The translations under genes were made by a program, and so were the position numbers. The notes under the pieces are model-generated. The model saw only the letters and a list, made by a program, of their open reading frames with translations. It was not told where the DNA came from and did not search any database. A DNA stretch of 64,000 bases from Mesorhizobium sp. (GTDB lineage Bacteria; Pseudomonadota; Alphaproteobacteria; Rhizobiales; Rhizobiaceae): the NCBI RefSeq assembly GCF_023954305.1, contig NZ_JAMLIG010000004.1:62001-126000 (forward strand). The letters run 5' to 3'. This document shows positions 36,701-45,624 of this stretch, in pieces. How positions within the stretch are numbered: the first letter of the stretch is position 1; the number at the start of each line of letters is the position of its first letter.

Positions 36701-37774
36701 ATGGCGAGCGAAGGCCTGAGTGCCGTTCTGAACTCGATCAGGGTCTCGGAAAGCGGCCTGGTGACCATGGATCTATTTGATCCGTGGTCGATCGGCATCG
36801 ACTATTCCAAGCCCATTACCGTGACGGTGGTCAAAGGCAGGCTATGGCTGAAGACCGGCGACAAGGCGCCGGAGGTCTTCGAGCCCGGTGACAGCTTCGT
36901 GCTGCCGCGCGGCATCTCACGGCACCGCTACGTCGTCTCGTCCTCCCCGTCGGCATCGGCATCGCACTCTATCACCACCCGGCGCCTCGAAGAGATGGGC
37001 CGTTTCGAGCCCCTCTTGAAGGATCGCCCCGACGTGTCGCTGCGCCGGCTGGTCTGGGGACAGGAAGGCGGGGAACAGACGCGTCTGATGTCCTTCGCCT
37101 TCGACTGGCGCGATCGCAAGCTCGGCCCGCTGATCGAGAGGATTCCGGAAATCATCCGCCTCAAGCGGGCCGGAAGCCAGGGATTTCTGAAAGATCCGTT
37201 TCTCGGGCTCGATCTGGAGACCGACGATGCGGGCAGACCGGGATTCCAAGCGCTGATCGCGCAACTGGCCCAGCTCTTTCTTGTTCAGGCCTTCCGGAGC
37301 TATGCCTTGCGCGATGCGGAAGGTCACGGCGGGCTGCTGGCCGCCCTGGCGGATCCCCATCTGTCGCATGCCGTCAGCGCCATCCACAACGGGCCAGGCG
37401 AGCCCTGGTCGCTGGAGAAACTGGCGGCCTGCGCCGGACTGTCGCGCTCGCTTTTCGCGCACCGGTTCCGGGAGGTGACGGGCGTCACCCCCATGGGCTA
37501 CCTGCGGTCCTGGCGCATCCATATGGCGCGGCGTGCATTGCGTGACGGCGGTGCGACTGTTTCGTCCATCGCCTTCGATCTCGGCTATCACTCCGAGGCT
37601 GCCTTCCGCACCAGTTTCCGCCACGAAACAGGCCTCAGCCCCCGCGAATACGCGAAATCGGTTGCGGCGACTGTCTTTGATCCAAGTCACCGCGAGACGG
37701 ATTGGTCGTTTTATCAGACGCTACCACGCAGTAATGCACGGCGAAGATCGCTACCTTCTTCTGGACGCAGTTAA
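36701..37774 (+). CDS. AraC family regulator with cupin-like N-terminal domain
   Basis: A 357-residue regulator. The N-terminal third has a cupin-type ligand domain (VVKGRLWLKTGD and EVFEPGDSFVLPRG). The C-terminal region has two helix-turn-helix units: LEKLAACAGLSRSLFAHRF and VSSIAFDLGYHSEAAFRTSF, followed by GLSPREY, the AraC family end. AGAGGAA precedes the ATG. Position before the oxidoreductase operon suggests it controls it, with the MFS gene. The ligand is unknown. Confidence 0.92.
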   Translation: MASEGLSAVLNSIRVSESGLVTMDLFDPWSIGIDYSKPITVTVVKGRLWLKTGDKAPEVFEPGDSFVLPRGISRHRYVVSSSPSASASHSITTRRLEEMGRFEPLLKDRPDVSLRRLVWGQEGGEQTRLMSFAFDWRDRKLGPLIERIPEIIRLKRAGSQGFLKDPFLGLDLETDDAGRPGFQALIAQLAQLFLVQAFRSYALRDAEGHGGLLAALADPHLSHAVSAIHNGPGEPWSLEKLAACAGLSRSLFAHRFREVTGVTPMGYLRSWRIHMARRALRDGGATVSSIAFDLGYHSEAAFRTSFRHETGLSPREYAKSVAATVFDPSHRETDWSFYQTLPRSNARRRSLPSSGRS

Positions 37775-37815
37775 GGCGTCACGTCAGGGAGGATAGCTAT
37801 GTTCTTGCGCACCCA

Positions 37816-39264
37816 ATGTCGGGGGGCGGGCCGATGATTGGCCTGCCGAACGGCATCAAGGCCAATGTTTCGGCGTCCGCATGCGACGCCTTTTCCACCG
37901 ATCTCGATACGCGCAGCGGGTTTCCGCCCCGCGCCGTCCTGTATCCCCAGACGATCGAGGATCTGCTGAAAATCGTCCGTTGGGCAAATGACAGCCGAAC
38001 GCCGCTCGTTCCAGTTTCCTCGACGGGCCCTCGCCGAAGAGGCGACACCGTCGCTCGAGTCGAGGGTGCGGTGGTCGTCGACCTGTCGGGCATGAACCGG
38101 CTGGTGCATGCCGACAACCGTGACAAGATCGCAATCATCGAGGCCGGCGTCGATTTCGGATCCGTCAACGAACTGCTGCGGCCCCACGGACTGCGGGCAT
38201 TCAGGCCGCTGATGCCGCGATCCGGGAAGTCGGTGATCGCCAGCTATCTCGACCGGGAACCTATCATCAACGCCGACGTGCATTGGGATCCGGCTGATCC
38301 CTTCGGCGGAACGGCCATCATTTCCGGTGGCGGAGAGCTGACGCTGAACGGGTCGGCGGCACTCGAAGGGAGCCTCCGGGAGCAGCTGGAGCGCGGCCAT
38401 CGCCATATGGTGACATTCGGCCCAGGCAATGTCGACCTGACGCGCGTCGTGCAGGGGTCCCAGGGTTCACTCGGAATCATGGGGTGGGCGGCCATCTATT
38501 GTGAGCGTCTGCCGCAGATCGAGCAGAGCGTCTTCCTCTGTTCGGACACACCGGCCCCTGTCCTGTCCGCCATGCGCGAGGCGGTCCACCGGCGCATCTG
38601 CACGACCGCCTTCGTGGCGGACGCCGTCCAGCTCGCCATGCTTCTCGGACTCGGACTGGAGGTCGCGGAGACCCTGCCGTCCTGGACCTTCTTCGCGACC
38701 CAGGCCGGTTACGTTCATGCACCCGAAGACAAGGTGGCGTGGCAGAGAGCGGATCTGGAAGCGATCGCTGCAAGCCATGGCGCGACGGTCGCGACAGACC
38801 TGCTCGGGGTAGCGGCAGACGATCTGGCCGATAATCTGCGCCGCTCGAGGCCAGAGTCCTATCGCGACCTCTGTCTTGGGGCGCACAAGGAGCTGTTCTT
38901 CCTGCATCCCATTTCGTCCGTCGAACGGATGATCGAGGCGCAGCAGAAGCATCTGGCGCGCGGCACCCTCCAAGGGAGGCCCGTCGGCACCTACATTCAG
39001 CCCCTGGCGCAGGGTACCTTTGCCCATTTCGAGCGCGTCATGCCGCACGCGGCGGATTCGGCTGTCGAAATAGGGTGGCAGGCGCTGGCCGAGATCAGCC
39101 TTGATGCTGGCGCATTCTATAGCCGCCCGCATGGCGGCTCCCGCGATCTCGCATTCGTGCGGGACGACGGCAGCGCTAGGCGGATGATCGGCGCGGCAAA
39201 GGCGCTGCTGGATCCGCACAACATCATGAACCCTAACCGTTTTGTCGTTCAGGAGGCGAACTGA
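37816..39264 (+). CDS. FAD-binding oxidoreductase subunit (FAD_binding_4 type)
   Basis: A 482-residue protein with the vanillyl-alcohol-oxidase-type FAD fold. The FAD loop region reads LVPVSSTGPRRRGDT, then GSQGSLGIMG further on; the C-terminus has the typical DPHNIMNPNRFV ending. It resembles the D-lactate/glycolate dehydrogenase flavin subunits. The start at 37816 is not well supported by a ribosome binding site: the GGGAGGA site upstream instead fits an ATG at 37799 opening a 12-codon frame that ends across an in-frame ATG at 37834 (ATGA). Translational coupling to 37834 is possible. It overlaps the Fe-S gene by one base (TGATG). Confidence 0.86.
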   Translation: MSGGGPMIGLPNGIKANVSASACDAFSTDLDTRSGFPPRAVLYPQTIEDLLKIVRWANDSRTPLVPVSSTGPRRRGDTVARVEGAVVVDLSGMNRLVHADNRDKIAIIEAGVDFGSVNELLRPHGLRAFRPLMPRSGKSVIASYLDREPIINADVHWDPADPFGGTAIISGGGELTLNGSAALEGSLREQLERGHRHMVTFGPGNVDLTRVVQGSQGSLGIMGWAAIYCERLPQIEQSVFLCSDTPAPVLSAMREAVHRRICTTAFVADAVQLAMLLGLGLEVAETLPSWTFFATQAGYVHAPEDKVAWQRADLEAIAASHGATVATDLLGVAADDLADNLRRSRPESYRDLCLGAHKELFFLHPISSVERMIEAQQKHLARGTLQGRPVGTYIQPLAQGTFAHFERVMPHAADSAVEIGWQALAEISLDAGAFYSRPHGGSRDLAFVRDDGSARRMIGAAKALLDPHNIMNPNRFVVQEAN

Positions 39265-40574
39265 TGCCCGGCGGAGATCTTCTTGCTGAACGACTTGCCG
39301 CCACGGACCGCTGCACACGCTGTTCGCAATGCAAGTTCGTGCCCGTGCCGAAAAGCCGCGCGCACATGTCGGCCTGTCCCAGCATCGATTTCGTCGAGTA
39401 TCATGCGGGAAGCGCCAGCGGTCAGCTGATCATGGCCTCAGGCATTGCCCATGGCGAAATCGATTATACGCCGGAGCTGCTCGACACCATCAGCGCATGC
39501 ACCATGTGCGGAGCCTGCGACACGGCGTGCAAAGTCAACTTCGCCGAGATCGTTGAACCGCTGGAGGGGCTTTATGCCTTTCGGGCGAGGATCGTCGCAG
39601 ATGGCCAATCGCCGAAGCGGCATCGCGAGATCATGGAGAAGATTGGCGAGACCGGCAGTTCGCAGGGAGTTGCGCGCAGCGAAAGAGCAAAGTGGGCGAC
39701 CGGTCTGACCTTCAGCACAAGGGCCGACGTATTGCTGCATGTGGGGAGCGTGCTCAGCTACGACGCGAGCAAACACCAGAGCCTGCGGACGATCGTTGAG
39801 GCCGTGCAACAGGCAGGCGTCCCATTGGCCTATCTGGGACAGCACGAAGGCTCCTGCGGCATGCTGGCTTGGGATCTCGGCTATCACGAGCAGGCAAGGA
39901 CATTGGCCAACGCCTTTGTCCGGCAGGTCCGGCAGTCTGGAGCGAAGACGGTGGTTACCTTCTCCTCGTCGGCGATCTCGGCCTATCGCAGCATCTATCC
40001 GAGAATGGATATCGATACCAGTGATATCCGCTTCCTGCACTTCACCGAATACCTGCTCGAAATGGCAGAGACGGGCCGACTATCACTGAAAACGGCCAGT
40101 GATCACGCCTGGCGGAAGGTCGCTTTTCACGACACCTGCAAGCTGGGACGCCTGACGGAACCCTACCAGCGCGCTGATTATTCGCTCACCAAGGAGATGG
40201 GCGGCATCTACGCCAGCCGCAGCCCGGAAGCGCTCAATTTTTCGCGCAACGGAATCTACGAGGCGCCAAGAGCCTTGCTGCGTCAGATGGATATCGAAGT
40301 GGAGGAACTCGAGCGCAACCGCGAGTTCAGTTACTGCTGCGGCGCGCAGGGCGGCGTGAAGGAGACACGCCCGGCAGCCGCGAAGATGGCCGCCCGCAAC
40401 CGTCTGGACGAGTTGAAGGAGACGGAGAGCCAAGTGATGGTCAGCGCATGCGGGAATTGTGCGCATCACCTGGACAAGCATGCACGCGCACCGGCAACCG
40501 TGGTGGATCTGATCGACATCCTCGCCCCGAGCATCGTCGTCGGTGCGGCAAACGCGGCTGTCCGCGAGAGGTAG
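39264..40574 (+). CDS. Fe-S oxidoreductase subunit with two 4Fe-4S and CCG domains
   Basis: A 436-residue protein with two ferredoxin-type clusters: Cys17, 20, 23 and 38, and Cys79, 82, 85 and 89 (CTMCGACDTAC). Two CCG-like segments follow in the C-terminal half (HDTCKLGR, YCCGAQGG and SACGNCAHHL), the arrangement of GlcF/LldE-type and heterodisulfide-reductase-like subunits. It probably passes electrons from the FAD subunits to the quinone pool at the membrane. It overlaps the upstream FAD gene and ends six bases before the next. Confidence 0.9.
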   Translation: MPGGDLLAERLAATDRCTRCSQCKFVPVPKSRAHMSACPSIDFVEYHAGSASGQLIMASGIAHGEIDYTPELLDTISACTMCGACDTACKVNFAEIVEPLEGLYAFRARIVADGQSPKRHREIMEKIGETGSSQGVARSERAKWATGLTFSTRADVLLHVGSVLSYDASKHQSLRTIVEAVQQAGVPLAYLGQHEGSCGMLAWDLGYHEQARTLANAFVRQVRQSGAKTVVTFSSSAISAYRSIYPRMDIDTSDIRFLHFTEYLLEMAETGRLSLKTASDHAWRKVAFHDTCKLGRLTEPYQRADYSLTKEMGGIYASRSPEALNFSRNGIYEAPRALLRQMDIEVEELERNREFSYCCGAQGGVKETRPAAAKMAARNRLDELKETESQVMVSACGNCAHHLDKHARAPATVVDLIDILAPSIVVGAANAAVRER

Positions 40575-40580
40575 AGTGAC

Positions 40581-42269
40581 ATGGCACGCAAGAACGCCAA
40601 ACACCGTATGGTTCTCAGCCCTCAGGCCAGGACCGAGCTCGAGACTATCCTCGGTGCGCGATATGTCACCGATGATCCGGCGCTCCTGTCCGGCTATGCC
40701 TGGAACACGGGTGTCGGAAAGATCCCCGGCGGCGACAAGTTCGCGCCGATCTGGCCGATCGCCGTCGTATTGCCCGCCACGACCGAGGAAGTCGCGGCGG
40801 TGATCAAATGCTGCAAGCGGCATGGACTGAGTTTCCGCCCACATTCGACCGGTTATGGATCCATGGGCTGCGTGACGTCACCGGACTCGATCTGCATCGA
40901 CCTCAGGCGCATGAACCATCTCGAGATACTGCCCGAGGATCGCATGGCGGTGATCGGTCCTTACGCAACCGCCAATCAGTTGCAGGCCGAAGCGCACAAG
41001 CACGGACTGGCCTGCCATGTCGTCGGCGCCGGTCCGTCCCACTCTCCTCTCGCTTCGGCGACCTCGTTGATCGGGGTCGGCATCACCTCGCAGTTTACCA
41101 GCGCAAACATGCGCAACATGCTGGCCTGGGAATGGGTGACGCCGGAAGGCGAGATCATTCGCGGAGGAAGCGCGGCGAGCGGCATGGGCTGGTATGCCAG
41201 CGATGGTCCGGGGCCGGGCACGCGGGGATTGCTGCGCGGCTTCTTCGGCGGCGGCGGCGGTATCGGCGTGTTCACGCGCATCGGCATCAAGCTTTTTCCG
41301 ATCAATCACAAGGGGAAGATGGAAACCTTGGGCCAGGTTCCGCAGCTGCGTTCCCCGTTACCGCCGAACACTGCACTGCTGCACGCGATCTTTCCCAGCT
41401 ACGATGCGCAGCGTTCCGCGACATTTGATCTGCTGCAGGATGATGTTTGCACGGTCCTGCTGCGTATGCCTCCAAACCATGTGGGCTGGACGCTGACGGA
41501 AAGCAACGCCGAATTCGTGCGACGCACACGCGACGGGACGCTTCCGGAACCGGCAAGGCCGGAGAACAGCGCGAACTGGACGATTTTGATCGCCTCACGC
41601 TCCGCGGCCGAGCACCGGTGGCGCCACGATACGGTGCGCGAGATCGTTGCGCATCACGGCGGCCGCTTCGCGGAGATGACGACTGAGGAGGAAGGTGTTC
41701 TCTATCACAACCTCGCCACCTCACAATATGTGCCGCGCGTTCTGCGCGCTTCGGGCGGCATCACGACGAGTTTCGGGGTTCTCGACAGCTTTCACTTCCT
41801 GCCAAAGGCTGTGGAAATGGGGGAAATGATGCTGGCCGAAGATACCGCACCCGGCGGAGACCTCTGCGAAGGAAGCCCCGATGAACAATGGATATGGCCA
41901 CATGAGGGGCGGTACATGTGGGCGGAAAACATCATCCACTTCGATGCCACCAACGAGGCCTCTCGTGCGGCCGGCGCGCGCGCCCTGATCGGCCATTTCG
42001 CCGCGCAATGGAAAGACCCCGTGGGGATGACGGGCCTTCTGGTTGGCCCGATTCAGGACGTCACGGGACCCCGTATCGGAAAGGCGCCGGCCTTCGCCCG
42101 AAAGGTCAAGACCTACTTCGACAAGGATGACCGGTCCAAAACAAAGGAATACGTCATTCCCAACATGCCGCCGGTCGTGGAAAAGATTCTGCCGGCCCTC
42201 CGTCCTGTGCTTTCCTCGGCACCGGTGCTGCACATCCTGTCGAAACTGGTGGGCAAGAACGGTATCTAA
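40581..42269 (+). CDS. Second FAD-binding oxidoreductase subunit (FAD_binding_4 type)
   Basis: A 562-residue flavoprotein of the same general fold as the first subunit but longer. The FAD loop reads RPHSTGYGSMGC and the second contact region LIGVGITSQFTSANMRN with later GFFGGGGGIGVFT. A long insertion and a C-terminal extension distinguish it from GlcD. It has GAGAGG upstream. With the two preceding genes it forms a flavin / Fe-S / flavin dehydrogenase reminiscent of glycolate oxidase GlcDEF, but the substrate is unknown, likely a 2-hydroxyacid or similar. Confidence 0.86.
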   Translation: MARKNAKHRMVLSPQARTELETILGARYVTDDPALLSGYAWNTGVGKIPGGDKFAPIWPIAVVLPATTEEVAAVIKCCKRHGLSFRPHSTGYGSMGCVTSPDSICIDLRRMNHLEILPEDRMAVIGPYATANQLQAEAHKHGLACHVVGAGPSHSPLASATSLIGVGITSQFTSANMRNMLAWEWVTPEGEIIRGGSAASGMGWYASDGPGPGTRGLLRGFFGGGGGIGVFTRIGIKLFPINHKGKMETLGQVPQLRSPLPPNTALLHAIFPSYDAQRSATFDLLQDDVCTVLLRMPPNHVGWTLTESNAEFVRRTRDGTLPEPARPENSANWTILIASRSAAEHRWRHDTVREIVAHHGGRFAEMTTEEEGVLYHNLATSQYVPRVLRASGGITTSFGVLDSFHFLPKAVEMGEMMLAEDTAPGGDLCEGSPDEQWIWPHEGRYMWAENIIHFDATNEASRAAGARALIGHFAAQWKDPVGMTGLLVGPIQDVTGPRIGKAPAFARKVKTYFDKDDRSKTKEYVIPNMPPVVEKILPALRPVLSSAPVLHILSKLVGKNGI

Positions 42270-42438
42270 CGGAGCTCAGTCCGTGCCGGTTTGAAGCTGC
42301 AGACCGTAGAGGTCAGACAGATCTCGTCAAAGCGTCCTTTTGGGCTCATGCCGCAGCATAAGGCATGCAGGGCAAGTGTGGAGGCTCGCCAGGTGGTTCT
42401 TGCCCACCGCGCAGGCAGGTTTGTATGCGCCGGCCGAA

Positions 42439-42466
42439 TTGAACAACATGGTCGGCTTTGTTACAC
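42439..42466 (+). promoter_or_regulatory. Possible promoter of the tRNA-Leu gene
   Basis: TTGAAC (42439-42444) stands 16 bp before TTACAC (42461-42466), placing a start of transcription about six bases before the tRNA 5' end. The -35 match is good, the -10 match weak, so this is tentative. Confidence 0.3.
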
Positions 42467-42477
42467 GTTGGGAACAT

Positions 42478-42768
42478 GCGGACGTGGTGGAATCGGTAGA
42501 CACAAGGGACTTGAACGCAATTGAGTGCACCGGGGGAAACCCCGGCTGTAGAACTGCTCAAAGTCGGGGAACCCTGTCAGATGGCGATCCCGAGCCAAGT
42601 CCGGCCTCGCCGGGAAGGTGTAGAGACTAGACGGGCGGCACCTAAGGCATCGCTAGGGTGAAGGTATAGTCCAGACCACAAACGCCATATGGCGGCGGCG
42701 AAAGCCGTAGCTGGTAAGAAAATCCCTCGGCCTCGGCCATGCGGGTTCGACCCCCGCCGTCCGCACCA
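42478..42768 (+). tRNA. tRNA-Leu(UAA) interrupted by a group I intron, CCA encoded
   Basis: Exon 1 is 42478-42512 and exon 2 is 42719-42768. The joined exons give an 85-nt class II tRNA: acceptor stem GCGGACG / CGTCCGC, an anticodon stem AGGGA / TCCCT closing a 7-nt loop CTTAAAA, so the anticodon is UAA. A long variable arm (CGGCCTCGGCCATG region), a T-arm with GGTTCGA, discriminator A and an encoded CCA follow. Without removal of the intron no proper anticodon loop forms. Intron removal therefore restores a normal tRNA-Leu. Confidence 0.9.
42513..42718 (+). other. Group I self-splicing intron in tRNA-Leu(UAA), 206 nt, no ORF
   Basis: The intron lies between U34 and A35 of the anticodon, the position used by the cyanobacterial and plastid tRNA-Leu(UAA) introns. 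The P1 helix pairs exon ACTT (42509-42512) with GAGT (42523-42526), giving the required U-G wobble at the 5' splice site; the last intron base is G. Conserved core elements are visible: P/Q at 42583-42602 (GATCCCGAGCCAAGTCC), R at about 42615-42632 (GTGTAGAGACTAGACGGG) and S at 42661-42672 (AAGGTATAGTCC). There is no homing endonuclease. Subgroup IC3 is likely. Confidence 0.88.
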
Positions 42769-42916
42769 AAGCTCATGATCAGGGATTGGAACCGCCGCGT
42801 GCGGACGCAAGCAATAGCTGGCTCCGTTCGTGACGGCCCGGCGCGCAAGTCCCTTGCGTCGACCAGTTCCCCCGCGCCCCTGTGGCCCGGGTGGCTATTG
42901 GAGACAGCGCGGCCGA

Positions 42917-43885
42917 TCAAGCCGCAAACGCCCTCTGCGCCACGCGGCGGATCATGGCGACGACACGGTCGCTCGCCCAGTACTGGGGGTGATGGCCGAT
43001 GCCGTCCAGCATCTCGAAGTCGAGCCCCTTGATCAGGCCGCGGAATTCCTCGCCATTGTCGGTGTATTTCAGCACCCGGTCGGCGTTGCCGAAGATCATG
43101 CCCGCCGGCATGTCGATCTCGGAGAACCGCTTCGACAGCGCCGGCATGTCCTCGGCGATGGCCACCAGGTCTTTGACCATGTTGATGAAATGGCCGGGCC
43201 GCAGGCCCAGTTCGCCGCCCCCCTCGGTCATGTAGTCCTTAGGCGTCTCCTGCGGACCGAAAACATAGGCGAGCGTCTCCGGCGCGATCTTCAGCGCCGT
43301 CGGGATGGCCACCGTATAGGCCAGGAGCCAGCGCTTCAGCGGCGAGCGGATGTAGATCGGCGCGAATTCCGGCGGCACGCCCTCGCGATGCCTGGTCAGC
43401 GCGGCGATGAGCACGATGCCCGAGATTTTGTCCGGATGGTTCAGCGCCAGCGTCAGCGTGATCATGCCGCCGAGCGAGTGGCCGACGACCAGCGGCTTCT
43501 CCAGTCCGAGCCTGTCGATGAATTTCGCGATCAGCGCCGCCTGATCGGGCAGGCGCGCGCTGGCCCCGGGGGCGCGCGTCGACCAGCCGGCCCCAGGGCG
43601 GTCGAAGGCAATCAGCCGGTAGCCAGGGATCTTCCCGCCGAACAGCGGATGGCGCAGATGATGCAGCGTGCCGCCGAGACCGTGGATGAAGAGGATCGGT
43701 CTGCCCTCGCCTTCTTCCACATAGTGGATGCGGTTGCCGTCGATCTCGACGAATTTGCCGCGTGGCGGCACCCGCCGCTCGGCGCGACGGGCGATGCGCT
43801 GTGTCTGCAGGGCGAAGTAGGCCGCGACGGCCAGGGCGAGGATCAGGATAACGACGACGACCCAGACGATACTCGACAAGAACAT
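42917..43885 (-). CDS. Membrane-anchored alpha/beta hydrolase
   Basis: A 322-residue protein with one N-terminal membrane helix (residues 5-25) and an alpha/beta hydrolase domain. HGLGG is the oxyanion loop, GHSLGG the nucleophile elbow, and the acid and His appear near FGNADRVL and DGIGHHPQ. The segment FDRPGAGWSTRAP is common in epoxide-hydrolase and haloalkane-dehalogenase-like hydrolases. The substrate is unknown. It is divergent from the CinA-like gene. Confidence 0.88.
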   Translation of the reverse strand: MFLSSIVWVVVVILILALAVAAYFALQTQRIARRAERRVPPRGKFVEIDGNRIHYVEEGEGRPILFIHGLGGTLHHLRHPLFGGKIPGYRLIAFDRPGAGWSTRAPGASARLPDQAALIAKFIDRLGLEKPLVVGHSLGGMITLTLALNHPDKISGIVLIAALTRHREGVPPEFAPIYIRSPLKRWLLAYTVAIPTALKIAPETLAYVFGPQETPKDYMTEGGGELGLRPGHFINMVKDLVAIAEDMPALSKRFSEIDMPAGMIFGNADRVLKYTDNGEEFRGLIKGLDFEMLDGIGHHPQYWASDRVVAMIRRVAQRAFAA

Positions 43886-44008
43886 GCACTCCGCGGATTC
43901 TGCGCGAGCTTAGATGATCTCTCGCAGTTGCGATACCGGCCGGGCGGGCCCATTGCCGCCCGCGCGCAACGGCGCTACGAGACGCAGGCGAAGCGAAAGG
44001 ATGCGACG

Positions 44009-44749
44009 TTGAGCGAAATCGTGACTGCCGCCATGATGGTGATCGGGGACGAGATTCTCTCCGGCCGCACCAAGGACCGGAACATCGGCCACCTCGCCGA
44101 CGTCCTGACCGCCATCGGCATCGACCTGAAGGAGGTCCGCATCGTCCCCGACGAGGAGGACGAGATCGTCGCCGCCGTCAACGCGCTGCGCGCCCGGTTC
44201 ACCTACGTCTTCACCACCGGCGGCATCGGCCCGACCCATGACGACATCACCGCCGATTCGATCGCCAAGGCCTTCGGCGTGCCCTGCGACTACGACGCCA
44301 AGGCATACAGGATGCTCGAGGAGAGCTATGCCGCGCGCGGTCTCGAATATACCGAGGCGCGCAAGCGCATGGCGCGCATGCCGGTCGGCGCCGAGCATAT
44401 CGACAATCCGATCTCGCTGGCGCCCGGCTTCCGTGTCGGCAACGTGCATGTCATGGCCGGCGTGCCGATGATCTTCCAGGCGATGCTGGACAATGTCGTG
44501 CCGACGCTGAAGGGCGGCACGCTGATGCTGTCCGAAACCGTCCACTGCCCCTATGGCGAAGGCACGATCGGCACCCAGCTCGGCGAGATCCAGAAGGCCA
44601 ATCCGGACACGATCATCGGCTCCTACCCCAAATATCTGGACGGCAAGTTCTGGACCGAGCTCGTCGTGCGGTCGCGTTCGGCGGAAAGCCTCGCCAGGGC
44701 GAAAGCCGAGGTCGAGGCCATGCTCGCGGCGATCGCCGCGGCCGCCTGA
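44009..44749 (+). CDS. CinA-like / molybdopterin-binding domain protein
   Basis: A 246-residue protein with the MoCF-biosynthesis fold: MMVIGDEILSGRTKDRN at the start, TTGGIGPTHDDITADSI in the middle. It corresponds to the N-terminal domain of CinA without the C-terminal nicotinamide deamidase, and the family is often called competence/damage-inducible protein A. The start appears to be TTG at 44009, after AAAGGA at good spacing; an ATG a few codons later (in AAMM) is possible. The cellular role of the stand-alone form is not established. Confidence 0.88.
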   Translation: MSEIVTAAMMVIGDEILSGRTKDRNIGHLADVLTAIGIDLKEVRIVPDEEDEIVAAVNALRARFTYVFTTGGIGPTHDDITADSIAKAFGVPCDYDAKAYRMLEESYAARGLEYTEARKRMARMPVGAEHIDNPISLAPGFRVGNVHVMAGVPMIFQAMLDNVVPTLKGGTLMLSETVHCPYGEGTIGTQLGEIQKANPDTIIGSYPKYLDGKFWTELVVRSRSAESLARAKAEVEAMLAAIAAAA

Positions 44750-44853
44750 GCGGCCTTGCCGCGATTCCCGGTGGACGGGCGGTCGCGCGCCTTGCAAATC
44801 CCGCCGAAATCCAGCTAATCCCGCCTGCATTCCAGCCAAGCGGAGTGCATCCC

Positions 44854-45354
44854 ATGTCGCTGCCAGAAAAAGCCTTCCCGGTCTCCTGGGATCAGTTTCA
44901 TCGCGACGCGCGTGCGCTCGCCTGGCGGCTTGCCGGGGTCAACAGCGGCCAGTGGAAGGCGATCGTCTGCATCACCCGCGGCGGTCTGGTGCCCGCCGCC
45001 ATCATCTCGCGCGAACTCGGCATCCGGGTGATCGAGACCGTCTCCGTCGCGTCCTACCACGACTACACGTCCCAGGGGGAACTCGCCGTGCTCAAGGAGG
45101 TCACCGCGAAGCTCCTGGAAAACGACGGCGAGAACGTGCTGATCGTCGACGACCTCACCGACACCGGCAAGACGGCGGCCGTCGTCCGCGCGATGATGCC
45201 GAAGGCGCATTTTGCCGCCGTCTACGCCAAGCCCAAGGGCCGGCCGATGGTCGACACCTACGTCACCGAGGTCAGCCAGGACACCTGGATCTATTTCCCG
45301 TGGGATATGGGCTTCACCTACCAGAAGCCGATCGCGGAAGATCATCGCGGCTGA
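44854..45354 (+). CDS. gpt: Xanthine phosphoribosyltransferase
   Basis: A 166-residue type I phosphoribosyltransferase. The PRPP loop is VLIVDDLTDTGKT at residues 95-107, and the N-terminal ITRGGLVPAAIISREL and C-terminal WIYFPWDMG segments are those of bacterial Gpt. It salvages xanthine (and guanine) to XMP in the cytoplasm. ATG at 44854 fits the family start; an in-frame GTG lies nine bases upstream. Confidence 0.92.
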   Translation: MSLPEKAFPVSWDQFHRDARALAWRLAGVNSGQWKAIVCITRGGLVPAAIISRELGIRVIETVSVASYHDYTSQGELAVLKEVTAKLLENDGENVLIVDDLTDTGKTAAVVRAMMPKAHFAAVYAKPKGRPMVDTYVTEVSQDTWIYFPWDMGFTYQKPIAEDHRG

Positions 45355-45624
45355 CGCCGATGCAACGGCCCTGACCAACGCGCCGCGCCGGGATCTGCCG
45401 AGACACAGGCCCAGTGCAGTCAAAAGCTGTCTCGAATCATATATTTATCGACAGTCGTTGGAGACTCGCGTCTACTGGGTCGCGAAGGCGAGCGCTGGAT
45501 TCCCGCCGCGTCGCCGACAATTCCGTTTCGGTAAGTTTCGTGCAGGGTTTGCGCTTTATTATCAGCGCACTATCTGTATGATTCGTAAGCTGGCAAATAA
45601 GAAGGCGACCATCGAACCATCAGG
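45355..45624. other. Intergenic region, relatively AT-rich
   Basis: 270 bp between gpt and the Nudix gene. It is richer in AT than the genes on either side. No terminator, operator or small gene was recognised. Confidence 0.4.
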
